Source: Trichostrongylus colubriformis
Taxonomy: Eukaryota; Nematoda; Chromadorea; Rhabditida; Trichostrongylidae
Assembly: GCA_963978905.1 (NCBI GenBank)
Contig: OZ022258.1
Span: 34,347,282-34,411,281 of the forward strand
Direction: 5' to 3'
DNA length: 64,000 bases
Both the position numbers and the translations under genes were made by a program. Of this stretch, positions 1-10,460 are shown one piece after another (the stretch's first letter is position 1; every line of letters begins with the position of its first letter). The notes below the pieces were generated by a model that searched no databases, had not been told where the DNA came from, and saw only the letters and a list, made by a program, of their open reading frames with translations.

Positions 1-271
1 TACGAGGTTGTGATATACCTTTATTGGCTAATGTTTCGGCGGGATTGCCTTCTCCAGAGCCGAGGAGGATTGAGGCAGTTCATGACTACCGGCCAAATGC
101 ATCGTCATTCCACTAGAATTCAGCACCACACAGACCACCACGTAACCAAAAGATGAGCAACCCACCGCAACAATCTGGATCCCGGAGATCAACCGGCTCA
201 CAAAGAAATGTTCGGCATCGGTAACTTGAATTCACTAGCTTTTCAGGGATAAATCACTGGAGAATAGAGCT
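1..271. other. Flank of the LTR element, no gene recognised
   Basis: No convincing coding exon, terminal repeat or RNA gene was seen here. The sequence runs directly into the left LTR of the BEL/Pao-like element at 272. A GC-richer stretch near 40-110 could be an old repeat edge, but nothing in it can be assigned. Confidence 0.5.
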
Positions 272-667
272 TGTGGTTATTTCCTTACTCGCCTCCTTAG
301 CCACGCGGATAATATTTACTGAAGATAGCTTCTGCTGTCGTACAAAGATAACCTCCGATTTTATTAAGACCAGATCACCTACGAATATTGTTGAGCAATT
401 GCGGCGTTATTGACGAGTTATTGAATAGACGACAGGAGCCGGAAGTTATTGCAACGCTGATGACGGAAAACCAACACCGATCTTGCGGTCTTTCCTTATA
501 TACGGTGAGAGATTCTTCAAACACATCAAGAGGATATAGCAGCCTGTAAAAGCATTTCAAGTGAGTCAGAGTGATAAGCAGAGTGGCATATGTAAACATG
601 TATGTGTTAAAATATGCGAGAGAAAGGAATAAGAAAAAGGCTTCTAACCGTATCGATTGACAGCGCA
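272..667 (-). repeat. 3' LTR (element orientation)
   Basis: This repeat is collinear with 2041-2455. Shared blocks include the starting TGTGGTTATTTCCTTACTCG, a central block around GAGCCGGAAGTTATTG, and the end block before CGTATCGATTGA. It lies directly downstream of the gag zinc-knuckle stop codon in element orientation. Confidence 0.75.
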
Positions 668-684
668 GCTATACTCCCGCCGGC

Positions 685-1875
685 TTAATGGTGGTGCCTA
701 CTTTCCCGGAGCCCCTGCTTTATTTTCTCGATTCTCGCCACGATTTTAGGCTTGGCGTCCGGTATCGTGCAGAGTGCTCGATGATGTCCCTGGTCTCGAG
801 GGCGCAGTCCTCTTAGGATTGTATGACGCACCACCTTGCAGTACCAACATGGCTTGTACTGACTTGCACACTCCCTTCCTGGATCGCAGTCCTCCAAACA
901 ATATTCACACAAGCCTTCATCCAAAATGAAGTTCCATCTGTCCATTCCGTTTCTTATTTCGGGACATGAATCCGAATAGTGATCATCACGTTTTCCACAA
1001 AAGCTACACGGAGGGCATCTCTCAGCCTTCACACCGATCTTCCGTTTTGGTAAAAACTCGAAACTATACTCGAGCTCGGCTAATTCTCGTTCCAGATTTT
1101 CTCTATCATCGTCTAAATCGTCGCCATGCCTTTTCGAGTTTCGGAATGTTACCGCCTTGCTGGTAGTGGGCTTGTCTTTTTCTCCTTAGCAGTGGGCTTG
1201 TCTTCTTTCTCCTCGGCAGTGGGCTCACTGTGGTCCAATTTCTTCCTTTTTTGCTGATGTCTCCTCACGGTTGTTGTCTGTCATCGACACGTTATGTTTC
1301 ACCTGCGGCTCTTCCTCATCTTTGCTTTCCTCAATTAACCAGGCGAGATATTCTTCATCCGATGACGGCTGTCTCTCCATTTTTTTCTTCCTTTTCACGA
1401 TTTTCCTCCCCTTTGTCTTCTGTTTCCGGTCTCTCCTCCAGTGGTCCAAATTCATCAGAGAATCGGCGCCGGGGTGTTACACTTGAGCAGTCTCTTCACT
1501 TCGGAAAAGCATCTTTTCTCCTCGTTGAGAATTTTCTCAAGTCTCACCAGCTCGTCCTCCATTTCTCCGATATTGTTGTCCAGCATTTTCAAGGTTTTTC
1601 CAACCTTGTTCTGGATGTTGCTAATTTTGATTTCGGGTGTTTCTGGACCATTCAGTTTTTCCTGTGCAAATTTAGGAAAGAGTGGACCAGGAACAATTGC
1701 CTGACGGCAGAGTGCTCCAGTATATTGTGTGTCCAGTCATTGCCGTCGCGTAGGCTACCTTGATGAGGCTTTGGAGGGTGCCTACTGCTTTTCCTAATTC
1801 CTTCTGAAGATCTGTTAAAGTTGCTTTCTGTAAGTCGGATAATTGTTCGAACTCGCCTTTGTAGATAGTGTCCAT
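685..1875 (-). pseudogene. gag-like protein of BEL/Pao element, frameshifted
   Basis: This is the structural gag of the LTR element, which would coat and package its RNA. Four minus-strand segments follow each other. 1875-1672 begins MDTIYKGEFEQLSDLQ. 1689-1470 is rich in heptad-like Glu, Lys and Leu (coiled coil likely). 1455-1225 is highly charged. About 1190-685 carries a TSKA-type linker and then zinc knuckles. The first knuckle is C-X2-C-X5-H-X4-C (SFCGKRDDHYSDSC); two further Cys/His clusters end with C-X2-C and H-X4-C, the last split by about 18 residues. Short tandem repeats of a KPTAKE-like unit lie around 1190-1225. At least two small frameshifts and a stop near 1224 break the frame. 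No pol follows. Confidence 0.7.
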
Positions 1876-2020
1876 GACGAAGGTTCCTGTAGCAAAAATT
1901 CACAAACGAAAAACATCGAAAATCTAAACTAGTGCATTTAATTCTCCAAATCTCCAAATTGTCGCCAACGCGACGCATTGGTAGTGTTCCGAATCTGGAG
2001 GATGGATACCGTGGGTTAAC

Positions 2021-2038
2021 TTCCCGGCCGATGCACCA
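2021..2038 (-). promoter_or_regulatory. Primer binding site, tRNA-Gly
   Basis: On the plus strand these 18 bases read TTCCCGGCCGATGCACCA. That equals the 3' end of a nematode tRNA-Gly(GCC) acceptor and T arm plus CCA. On the minus strand it gives the expected TGG start of a primer binding site, two bases from the 5' LTR. This fixes the element's orientation and predicts glycine-tRNA priming. Confidence 0.8.
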
Positions 2039-2040
2039 GT

Positions 2041-2455
2041 TGTGGTTATTTCCTTACTCGTCTTCTTAGCCACGAGGATAATATTTACTGAAGATATCTC
2101 CTGCTGTCGTACAAAGATAACCTCCGATTTTATTAAAACCAGATCACCTACGAATATTGTTGAGCAATTGTGGCGTTATTGACGAGTTATTGAGTAGACG
2201 ACAGGAGCCGGAAGTTATTGAATACGCTGAGGACGAAAAACCAACTCCGATCTTGCGGTCTTTCCTCATATGTATACGGTGGCAAATTCTTCAAACACAC
2301 CAAGAGGACTGTCAAAATATAGCAGCCCGTAAAAGCATTTCAAGTGAGTCAGAGTGATAAGCGTGATGGCATATGTAAACATGTATAAGTGTTTTGAAAA
2401 TATGCGGAAGAAAGGAATAAGAAAAAGGCTTCTAACCGTATCGATTGATAGCGTA
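2041..2455 (-). repeat. 5' LTR (element orientation)
   Basis: This is the partner of the repeat at 272-667. It is a little longer because of small insertions, for example near 2275 and 2310. It begins with TG on the plus strand two bases after the primer binding site, as expected for an LTR ending in CA on the minus strand. It should hold the element's promoter, but no clear TATA box could be fixed. Confidence 0.75.
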
Positions 2456-2932
2456 GCCATATGCTGTTCGCTGAAGAAAAATCTCAATACCGACTACACA
2501 CTTATGCACGCACAAAAATTTGATAAAGGGCAGCTGGTACGGGAAATTTTATGCTCAGCAAATTGAAAGATGTTTGCACTGGTTGTACGCTAATGGTTCA
2601 AAGAGATTGCATGCGGCATGCACCTTGCGCGATATAGCCCTGCTCTCCTTGACAAGGCCCTACAGCGTAGAGCGAAATTCCCGCAGCGCACTCTTCCGAT
2701 ACGTGAGCTCGTCAATTTGTTACGAATCACTGCCACATTTCACAGTTCCGTATGACCACGATCGAAAAAAGCGCTTACGCGGGAAATTGCATGACGAATA
2801 CCGAAATTTTCCATCTCTGTTGAAAAAAGTCAGAAGCGAATGCGAAGTAAGATTGATTAACTGCATATTGGTAACGTTAGAGGTCTTCGATAAAATTGAC
2901 AGAATCGACAATATCTCCATCTACCTGTAATA
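2456..2932. other. Spacer between LTR element and mariner relic
   Basis: A 136-codon plus-strand open frame (2520-2930) ends just before the TA of the next element. It matches no recognised family and has no supporting splice signals, so it is not called a gene. Confidence 0.45.
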
Positions 2933-3781
2933 TTAGGGTGGCCATAAAGTTCGTTGACCATTCGTTTTTTTCAGAGCGTGTAAAGATAACTCACCAACTT
3001 GAACTCACAGGTCTTTGATATAATCTCCATGCATACCCAGCATCCTTCGCCAACGATCGAGTAGAGAGGCAACACGATCCTCCCAAAAGCCGGCCGGCCG
3101 CAACTCGACCCAGTCCTCGATCACGTCCTCGAGGTCGCCCTCGTTCTTAAGCTGTTTTCCGTCCAAGAAATTTTGCATGGACCGGGGGATGTGATAACCG
3201 CCCGGACTGATGTCCGGACTATACTGTGGATGCGTGACCATCTTGATGCCCAGCCTGTCCAGGCGGCCTGAATATCTCTCGCTTTGTGGGCGAACGCCTT
3301 GTCCCAGAGCAACCACGGATTCGCAAGTTTCTGGGACAAGGCTGCAGCTTTCACCTTGACCTCCTGCAATTCTTTAAAGAGGGTCTCTACCGTCACTGTG
3401 GCATTATTGGTAGATGCTGTAGTGGACGACGCCTCTGATTTTATCACTTATCACTGATTTTTACCTTCATAGTTTCCATTGTTGAAAAGCATCCACCATT
3501 TTGACATCCAGTTCTTAGAAGGGGTGTTATCACCAAACTGCTGACGCATCCTCGTCGCCCAGGTTTTAGTAGTTCAGCAAACATCGGCGGTGGTGGTGAC
3601 TATCACTCATCTTCACTGCTTTATTGTGGGAAGAGCAGGAAAGGGAATTGAGAGCTAACTAGCTCAGAAGATTGCCCATCGCGAGTACTTTCAGTATTGC
3701 GAAATCATTATGCAAAATCACAACGCGCTGCTTGACGCGACGCTGTTTACAAATGGCCAACGAATTTTATGGACACCCTAA
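2933..3781 (-). mobile_element. Mariner-family transposon relic
   Basis: The element is bounded by TA dinucleotides (2931-2932 and 3782-3783). Its imperfect terminal inverted repeats start TTAGGGTGGCCATAAAGTTC on the left and TTAGGGTGTCCATAAAATTC on the inverted right. At 849 bp it is about two thirds of the usual 1.3 kb. The minus strand keeps only the C-terminal half of a mariner transposase. Confidence 0.8.
3005..3447 (-). pseudogene. Mariner transposase, C-terminal fragment
   Basis: This would be part of the cut-and-paste transposase that nicks at terminal inverted repeats and integrates at TA. Two overlapping minus-strand frames share the work. 3447-3317 includes LLWDKAFAHKAR, the region of the second catalytic Asp. 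After a frameshift near 3310, 3316-3005 includes THPQYSPDISPGGY and a C-terminal tail with DGKQLKNEGDLEDVI. The third catalytic Asp of the usual SPxDY motif is replaced (SPGGY). The N-terminal helix-turn-helix and first Asp are absent. The copy is dead. Confidence 0.75.
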
Positions 3782-3783
3782 TA

Positions 3784-4535
3784 TAAACCACTAATTTTGT
3801 GTATCTGTGTGTCGGTCGATTTGTCGTCTTCTTTGTCTCTGTATATCTATCTGTTCCAAGTGAGTGATTGTGATAAGAGAATGATAGAGCAAAGCAACCG
3901 CACAAAGCAGGGAAAAAGTGATGCGTGTCTTTTTCTTACATAAATATCTGTTTAATACTCTCGTATCATTCTGGAGGGTGGGAAGACGGTGCGCGTGAGC
4001 AAATATGACGGGTTGTCAGGAGCACAGTGCGGTACCGGCTAAAGTACCGGTCAATCGAGTAAAAGAAAACGATTGCCGCCTTTTAACAAGTCACGATCAG
4101 CCCAATCAGCTGTCGTATTGTACGCAGAAGGCCGAAACGGATAATGGGCCTGATCATCAAGGGGTATGGTCGCAGATCGGAGTTCACAAAGCTCCTCCGA
4201 TGCACAGTATAGACAAGAGTACCTCGCACTTTCTTTCCTAGAGCTGTGACGATGTGAAATGATCCTTCAGTGCAGGAGGAGGTCGGAAATTAAGTCGAAT
4301 AGAAAGTTGTGAATCTTTCATAAACGATATCAACTGGTACATACGTGAAGTGATCGTGTCGTAAAAGATTCCAGACATCTGGTCGACCTGTGAGGAGGAA
4401 GATCGTGGAAGTGCGAGTCACGCTGAATAAACCAGAAATCAACGCAAAAGAAGAGTCACGTGACCTTTCAGGGCTAATAGAGTATTTATTAACTTACTGA
4501 GATCCCCCTGCATGAGAGTAGAGTGCCGCCTTATA
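3784..4535. other. Non-coding spacer
   Basis: A 78-codon open frame at 4005-4241 lacks supporting signals. No repeat, RNA gene or recognised coding sequence was seen in this stretch. Confidence 0.45.
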
Positions 4536-5076
4536 TTTGGTCGTTCCGAAAGAAATGTGCGTTGAATTTGTCCATTTCATTCTCTCCTACTATAGAAGAT
4601 TTCGTAAAACAGTTTCATCTATTAAAAAGAGTTTTTTATTGTGCATCTTCTGAAATATTTTCGTCTATGCCTACTTGGTTTTTTGAAGAAAAAAATTCGA
4701 AAAGAGTTTTTCGATTTTTTTCTTAAAAATTTTGGAAAAAGTTTCAAAAAAATGCAAGATTCAATGCGATAAGCAATAAATATTTGTCGCAGTGCGGAAT
4801 AATGTTTGCGGATGGATTTCGCTCTATAACGTGGCGAGCAAATTTCCAGCGTTTCAAAAACGGTAATGAAAGCTTGGATGACGAAGGACATGAAACTCGG
4901 CCTCGAGTCGTTGAAACTTTTTTTTTTCTAAAAAAAAAACAGAGTAGACGTAGACAAAGATATATAAAAGGATGCGCAAAAACTCTTCTCCTAATAGATA
5001 AAACTGTTTTGAATAATCTTCTATGGTAACAGAGAAAAATAAACAAATTCAACGCGCATTTCTTTCCACAACCTAA
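4536..5076 (+). mobile_element. Inverted-repeat mariner derivative
   Basis: TA dinucleotides flank long inverted repeats. The left arm runs from TTTGGTCGTTCCGAAAGAAA through about 4625. The right arm runs from about 4980 to 5076 and reads TTAGGTTGTGGAAAGAAATG when inverted. The TTAGGTTG-type start is shared with the other mariners in this window. Between the arms a plus-strand fragment (about 4800-4920) includes FQRFKNGNESLDDEGHE, the second helix-turn-helix region of a mariner transposase. At 541 bp with no catalytic core it is non-autonomous. Confidence 0.75.
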
Positions 5077-5078
5077 TA

Positions 5079-6115
5079 TTCCATTTCCATCACCGTGCCG
5101 CTGGGCTCCCCACCCCCCCCCCCCCCTTTCTCGAGTTCTGCTATAATTCAATGATGTGTTAACCGTAGTGTAGGTGTCGATATGTATGTGGAATAATTCA
5201 GTATGTGGAGAGGGCATAGGTGTCAAAAGCTTATCACCAAATATCAGAAGTTTAAGAACACCAGAGGCATTCAATTGAACAATTAAAACTTTGTGTAGTT
5301 TCCGAATCAAACCGAACTCTTGAACCCATAACAATATGTAGGGTTTGGGGGCCGTTCGAAAACGCATTATGCATCAGATATTGAATATAATGTCTCATTA
5401 ATGGTAGAAACTGTGATATTACCGCGCGGAACTCTATGAACCTCAACCTCATATCAAGAAGTAATCACACCAAAGAACCAAATGTTGGTCATTGCCATCA
5501 AATCTCGTAGAATGAAATGAAGATTGATTAGGAGGCCTAGGAAGAAATGATCGACGGCGGTCTTTTAATGCGGAGTTACAGCTGGTCCTTCGTGTAGTCC
5601 TCCTTGTGTTGTGTTGTCTGTTTATTGGTCATAGCAGTATGAACACTCGTTAGCCCATAGCTGCAACTGCATCTAGTCACGTTTACGATAACTAACTGCT
5701 ACCAAGAAGCGTTCACAGATCTGATGTACCCTTACATTTACTGTACCATGAAAATTTGCAAGAGAATCAAGATATCCACTGTCTGCATTGTCCGACCACG
5801 AATAACTTCTTTAGACCGTGAAGAAAACATTTCCAGGTAAAATCAGCACAGTCAACTCCGCGAGTCTCATCTGCTGTTCCGCGCCTTGAGCATCAGCGCT
5901 CCGAAACAGCACTATTGACCAGCACTACGCGCCCAACAAAGCGGTTTAGTTCTGGTCATGCGGATCTGAGGTGGGTAACGTAAGGAACTTGCATCAACAG
6001 AAGACGAAGCCGATACATTTTCAAATAATCATCGACAAGATCCTTCACCTATATACATCTGTTTCTCGTATTTCTGGCCTCTCACATAAACGCTAAAACA
6101 ACCTTATCGCACTGC
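5079..6115. other. Non-coding spacer with poly-C run
   Basis: A run of 14 C lies at 5113-5126. The remaining sequence has only short frames on both strands, and nothing was recognised. Confidence 0.5.
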
Positions 6116-6291
6116 TCGGAGTTACTACAAGGATGCTGAGTTTGGGCAAAAGCTTCGGTGCTGGACTGGACTCAAAGCTGGTGTCTGTAGTGTAATGGAT
6201 TAGCACATATCCCCGGAAAGTATGAAGTGCGGGTTCGAGTCCCGTCCGGCACCGAAACTTTTGCCCATAACTCAGCATCCTTGTAGGAACT
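6116..6291. mobile_element. Small foldback with tRNA-like core
   Basis: Inverted arms of about 40 bp (6124-6165 and 6246-6291) share CAAGGATGCTGAGT and a GGGCAAAAG-TTCGGTGC block. They enclose a 74-nt tRNA-like sequence. No open frame of interest is present. A partial copy of the core, around CCCGGAAAGCATGAAGTGCG, recurs near 35068-35088, so the unit is dispersed in the genome. Confidence 0.65.
6180..6253 (+). tRNA. tRNA-like sequence or tRNA-derived SINE core
   Basis: The sequence has an A box (TAGTGTAATGG), a 5-bp anticodon-type stem (CATAT with GTATG) and a perfect B box (GGTTCGAGTCC). The acceptor-like ends (GGTGTC... and ...GGCACC) pair at six of seven positions. The anticodon loop has nine bases instead of seven, with no clear anticodon. 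It is therefore probably a pseudogene or SINE head driven by RNA polymerase III, not a working tRNA. The D-arm sequence most resembles tRNA-Gln. Confidence 0.45.
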
Positions 6292-6725
6292 TTCGCATCG
6301 CGAGCTGAGGCGATAAACTGCATTTATCAAAAATTAAAAATATCAAAACTGCTCGGAGTTTTACTTTTTAAATCCGAGGCAGCACCATTTACAAGCACTA
6401 CGAGTCCGCGTGTGACATTTGGTACCATCTCGTGCTCATTTGATCACAAGCTATTTAAGAACTTAAATTCAATCTTACGTATATCCACTAATTCATGCCA
6501 AAGCTTTGCAGTGATTATTCAACGTATATGAGCTACCATTTTAGAACCATTCACTTTCCATCGCATCCTTCCAATCAACGAATATATATCGAGTTAACTG
6601 TTCATTCCCTATTCGTATGAAAAGATTGTAGTAACTTATGCTCAGTTAATGAAGGCATTTTGTGGGATAGTTTGTCACCAAATCGTCTCCTATCGTACCT
6701 TCGCAGTGTGCACTAGAACTATGTA

Positions 6726-6881
6726 TTAGGTTGGCAACTAAGTAATTGCGGATTTTTCAATACTGCTTTTTCCCTCAAAACTGCTTTCCACAAAATTTCT
6801 TCTGTACATATATATGTAGTACAAGTCCGCAATTGAAATGTATGTAGTTGAAAATCCGCAATTACTTAGTTGCCAACCTAA
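6726..6881. mobile_element. 156-bp mariner MITE
   Basis: The terminal repeats TTAGGTTGGCAACTAAGTAA and their inverse are nearly perfect over about 32 bp and are flanked by TA. They match the ends of the mariner at 19789-21070, so that element's transposase could have moved this one. The interior (about 6762-6828) instead matches the sub-terminal region of the foldback at 47716-48390. It has no coding capacity. Confidence 0.85.
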
Positions 6882-6883
6882 TA

Positions 6884-9176
6884 TATCTTACCCTCCTATC
6901 GCCTTACACCATAGGCATCGTAATAAGTTGGTGCACAAATTTTGCATCACATGAAACTCTATATCGCTTCAAAACACCATAATATGTCAGCAATACATAT
7001 AATCGTCAATATTTTCTCATGCTGCTATGCAAGCAACATAGTGCAAATAACAAAGCAAAATAGAGAGCTTTGAAATGATAACATTTTGTGAAAATTCATA
7101 TGTATTGCGAAATTGATCCACCAATCTAATACAATTGTTGGCCATTCGCAGGCAAGTTATCGTGCAACTACTTCATGCCTCAATAAAATTGTGTTATTTC
7201 GCTAGCTTCTGGGCTCTCAATCAACACCTTGACTATCCTTTTCCTAACGCAACTTGAAGTCGCTGAGCTCCAGGGCTCATAATTTTCTGCAAATGTCGAA
7301 TATGAAATTAGAAGAACTAATCAGGTAGAGTCTCAGTGAATAGAGAACGAAATGACACTGTTCAAAATCCCATAAATGGGACAACTTTTCCTGTTGATGC
7401 GAACGAGTTTACGCATCTACTGCCTCGCTGAAGGGTTGGGCTATGGTCAAACCAATGCGCGCAAGAAGCCACTCCAGCAAGCCATACTGGTGAACGAAGT
7501 CCTGTACGTTTCATTGATGTCACTCAGATTTTCTGGAGGATTTTGCTATGCTTTTTCTTACGACTCCTCAAGGGCTTATTTGTATATGAAACTAGGGAAT
7601 TTCTTTAACACATACCGTACCGCGCGCAACGCATCGTGATGCGCACCGAACTGTTCCAATGTGGTCAAGTGCAACACATGGTGTTGAGCGAGTTCAAAGC
7701 TGCAAAATTTTGGAACTTTGAAAACATTCGCAGTCAAAAGCTACTGCTATATGTTTTCGAATATAGAGTATAACATAAATTCCTGGAACCGTTTTCAAAA
7801 AAATTGGTGGTATGTTGGGATCACGCCTTTGAACAAAACCACAAGCAATAAGAAAACGAATTTTTGTGACGCCATACGTGTGCATACACCTCTTATAATG
7901 ATTATGCTGACATTCTGACATTATGGACAACTGAAATTTTCCCTTAGCATTCTCCTCTTCACTTATTAATGTGACAGGAAGTGCGTACCATCAATGTGAC
8001 TGCCGTAAAGTGGGCGTCTTCGAGCTGAGGCTCTGCACAGGCAGCAGATTAAATCGTCTTGAGGTGTTATGTGAATCGAGCGTGAGGAAAGATGGTAGAC
8101 AACCGCTCGTTGCAATGACAAAAGAGTCTTCTGTTAACCACTTTTAACATAATGCGAAGTCCTCTTGTGCGAGATTCTTTCTCCCATCCCGAAACTTCCT
8201 TCAAACCCACGTGACCTTTCTATTGTCCCCACGACTCACATTGCACCAATAAAGGTTTTAACCCTTTAGCAGGTCAGGAGAGCTGTGGGTTGGTCTTGTA
8301 ACATTATGCGGAATCCTCTTGCAAGATGAATGGATGCTTGCGGACTGAATTTTTTGTATCGCAATGACGTTATTACCATATTTATGGCGCATTCCTCATG
8401 AAGCCAATTTGATTGAGAAAGGTTTTCCTAGATGGAGCAATTTCCCAGGAAATATGAGGCTCGCCCGTCACCTACATACTTCAATTCCATGAAAAATGAA
8501 CGTTCCGTTCTCGTCACTTTACTCAGCCATTTCAACAGTATTTTTCTGAAGTCATGGTATGCGGTGCCATTTTCGAGAACACTTCTGGCCTGAAAATAAT
8601 ACATAGATTGGGTTCGTGCTCAAAGAGTAATTAACACTATATAATACCGTGCTCCAAGGCATCGTACCGCTCATCCTTTTATATCTACTGTGCAGCTCGA
8701 CATCGAATAACACGTCGGGCCAAACTCTAGCTAACTTCACTGGCCAAGTCGGAGACATTTCCAGACTTTACCCGTATGCAGAACGCTCCGAGCGGTACAT
8801 CGCTTCAGTTGTGGAGCTATATGTACATATATGAGTCTCCAATCAAGCCATGCTGTTCGTAAATTCTGTTGCAATGCCTCCTTAGTGAGCGCAACATGTG
8901 AAGCGCAGTTTCAGAATTGTGGTGACTCGTCTCCATGTTTTCAGGCCAGTTGCGCCCGTGTGATGTGGACAACTTACGTACATTCTAGAGATTCGAGAAA
9001 ATCCATTGGGTACTTTTCCTAACATATCCCACTTCATATCACGATACAGATCCTTGCACTATTTTTCGAGCAACCCTTGGCATTATTGTAGCTTAGCCAC
9101 ACCATTTCAGAATATAGGTCAATGTTGTTGAAATGATGTGCCCTACATTAAGCTATGTTGTGTGTGTGTGTTACTA
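6884..9176. other. Long region without recognisable genes
   Basis: Only open frames of 60-87 codons occur, on both strands, with no splice-signal support. A short (TG)n tract lies at about 9160-9171, just before the next foldback. No inverted repeat was found. Confidence 0.45.
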
Positions 9177-9267
9177 TTGGGTTGGGGAATAAGTCCCCGC
9201 CGTTTTCTTTAACCCCATTTTTCACATTGTTTCCTTCATCATTCGACGGAACTTATATATGTTTTCG

Positions 9268-9774
9268 ATAGAGCTTTTTTTGCTTTACAAGATCCTACTA
9301 TTTGTTTTCCGATTCCTTCAACTACCTAATATCTATGAGGTTTGGAAATGAACTAAGCTGAAGGCGAAAAATTGCCACTTACACACCTCATCTTTCTCGT
9401 CTGCCAGCGAATCAAAAAATGTGTGTATATGATTTAAATAGAGCTTTTTCAGCTCTAAAGAATGGTACTACTTTATATTCAAATCGCTCAAGTTTTTGCT
9501 GTTTTTAAGACTCACAAATGCAGTGCTTGCAAAAGTGTGCATTTTCGTTATCTCCTCTTCCTCGCCTACCATCGAGATTGGAGAGAACGCCGATATATGC
9601 ATTCGATAGAGCTTTTTGTGCTCTACAAGGCAATATCACTCTTCTTCTGTATCCTCTCATATTTTAGCATGTAGAAATAAGTTTCCACATGTTTTTCAAT
9701 TAGAAATTTCGTAATGAAAATGAATTCATTTGGCAGAATGTATTACACTGTTTGATAGAGCTCTTTTCGCTCTA
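9268..9774. repeat. Left-arm hairpin modules, four copies
   Basis: Copies lie at 9268-9290, 9439-9457, 9607-9625 and 9756-9774. The pattern is TAGAGC, a run of about seven T-rich bases, then GCTCTA (the first copy has GCTTTA). Three are preceded by a TATATG-like motif some 10 bases upstream and three are followed by CAAG. Spacings are 171, 168 and 149 bp. The sequences between them are not obviously alike, so this is either a very degraded tandem array or dispersed insertion of a short module. Confidence 0.8.
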
Positions 9775-9952
9775 CAAGGCTGTGTTTACGGTTTTTGTTC
9801 CATTTGAAATTCCCATTTTTTAGATCATTCAAAAGTTGACGAAATCGAGCATTTTCGTTACATGTGGTCGAAAATGCTTGGTTTCGTCAACTTTTAAATG
9901 ACCCAAAAAATGGGAAAAATCAAATGGAACAAAAACCGTAAACACAGCCTTG

Positions 9953-10460
9953 TAGAGCGAAAAGAGCTCTATCAAACAGTATAATACATTCTGCCAAATA
10001 AATTCATTTTCATTACGCAATTTCGAATTGAAAAACATGTGGAAACTTATTTCTACATGCTAAAATATGAGAGGATACAGAAGAAGAGTGATATTGCCTT
10101 GTAGAGCACAAAAAGCTCTATCGAATGCATGTATCGACGTTCTCTCCAATCTCGATGGTAGGCGAGGAAGAGGAGATAACGAAAATGCACACTTTTGCAA
10201 GCACTGCATTTGTGAGTCTTAAAAACAGCAAAAACTTGAGCGATTTGAATAAAAAGTAGTACCATTATGTAGAGCTGAAAAAGCTCTATAGAAACATATA
10301 CACATGCATTTTTTGTTCTCGATGGCAGACGAGAAAGATGAGGTGCGCAAGTGCCAATTTTTCGCCTTCGGCTTAGTTCATTTCCAAACCTCATAAATAT
10401 TAGGTAGTCGAAGGAAACGGAAAACATATAGTAGGATCTTGTAGAGCAAAAAAAGCTCTA
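9953..10460. repeat. Right-arm hairpin modules, four mirrored copies
   Basis: Copies at 9953-9971, 10102-10120, 10270-10288 and 10442-10460 mirror the left-arm modules, with TAGAGC stems and A-rich loops such as GAAAAGA, ACAAAAA and TGAAAAA. Stems are conserved and loop bases differ between modules. Each loop matches its mirror module exactly or nearly so. Confidence 0.8.

Larger units (their letters stand above)
272..2455 (-). mobile_element. BEL/Pao-like LTR retrotransposon, gag only
   Basis: Two direct repeats of about 400 bp (272 to about 667, and 2041 to about 2455) flank a 1.35-kb interior. The interior on the minus strand encodes a gag-like protein with zinc knuckles. A primer binding site matching a tRNA-Gly 3' end adjoins the right-hand repeat, so transcription runs right to left. 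No protease, reverse transcriptase or integrase is present between the LTRs, so this is a non-autonomous or internally deleted copy. The LTRs differ at many positions and by small indels (roughly 90 percent identical by eye), which suggests an older insertion. The inner LTR border is uncertain by about 10 bp and no clean target-site duplication was found. BEL/Pao assignment rests on the knuckle pattern and is good but not certain. Confidence 0.75.

Noticed and set aside
1230..1763. 177-codon plus-strand open frame
   Set aside because: It is antisense to the gag coding segments of the BEL/Pao element.
4744..5367. 207-codon minus-strand open frame
   Set aside because: It crosses the right arm and edge of the inverted-repeat mariner derivative and is antisense to the transposase fragment. 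The poly-C run lies inside it.
6093..6323. 76-codon minus-strand open frame
   Set aside because: It runs through both arms and the tRNA-like core of the foldback.
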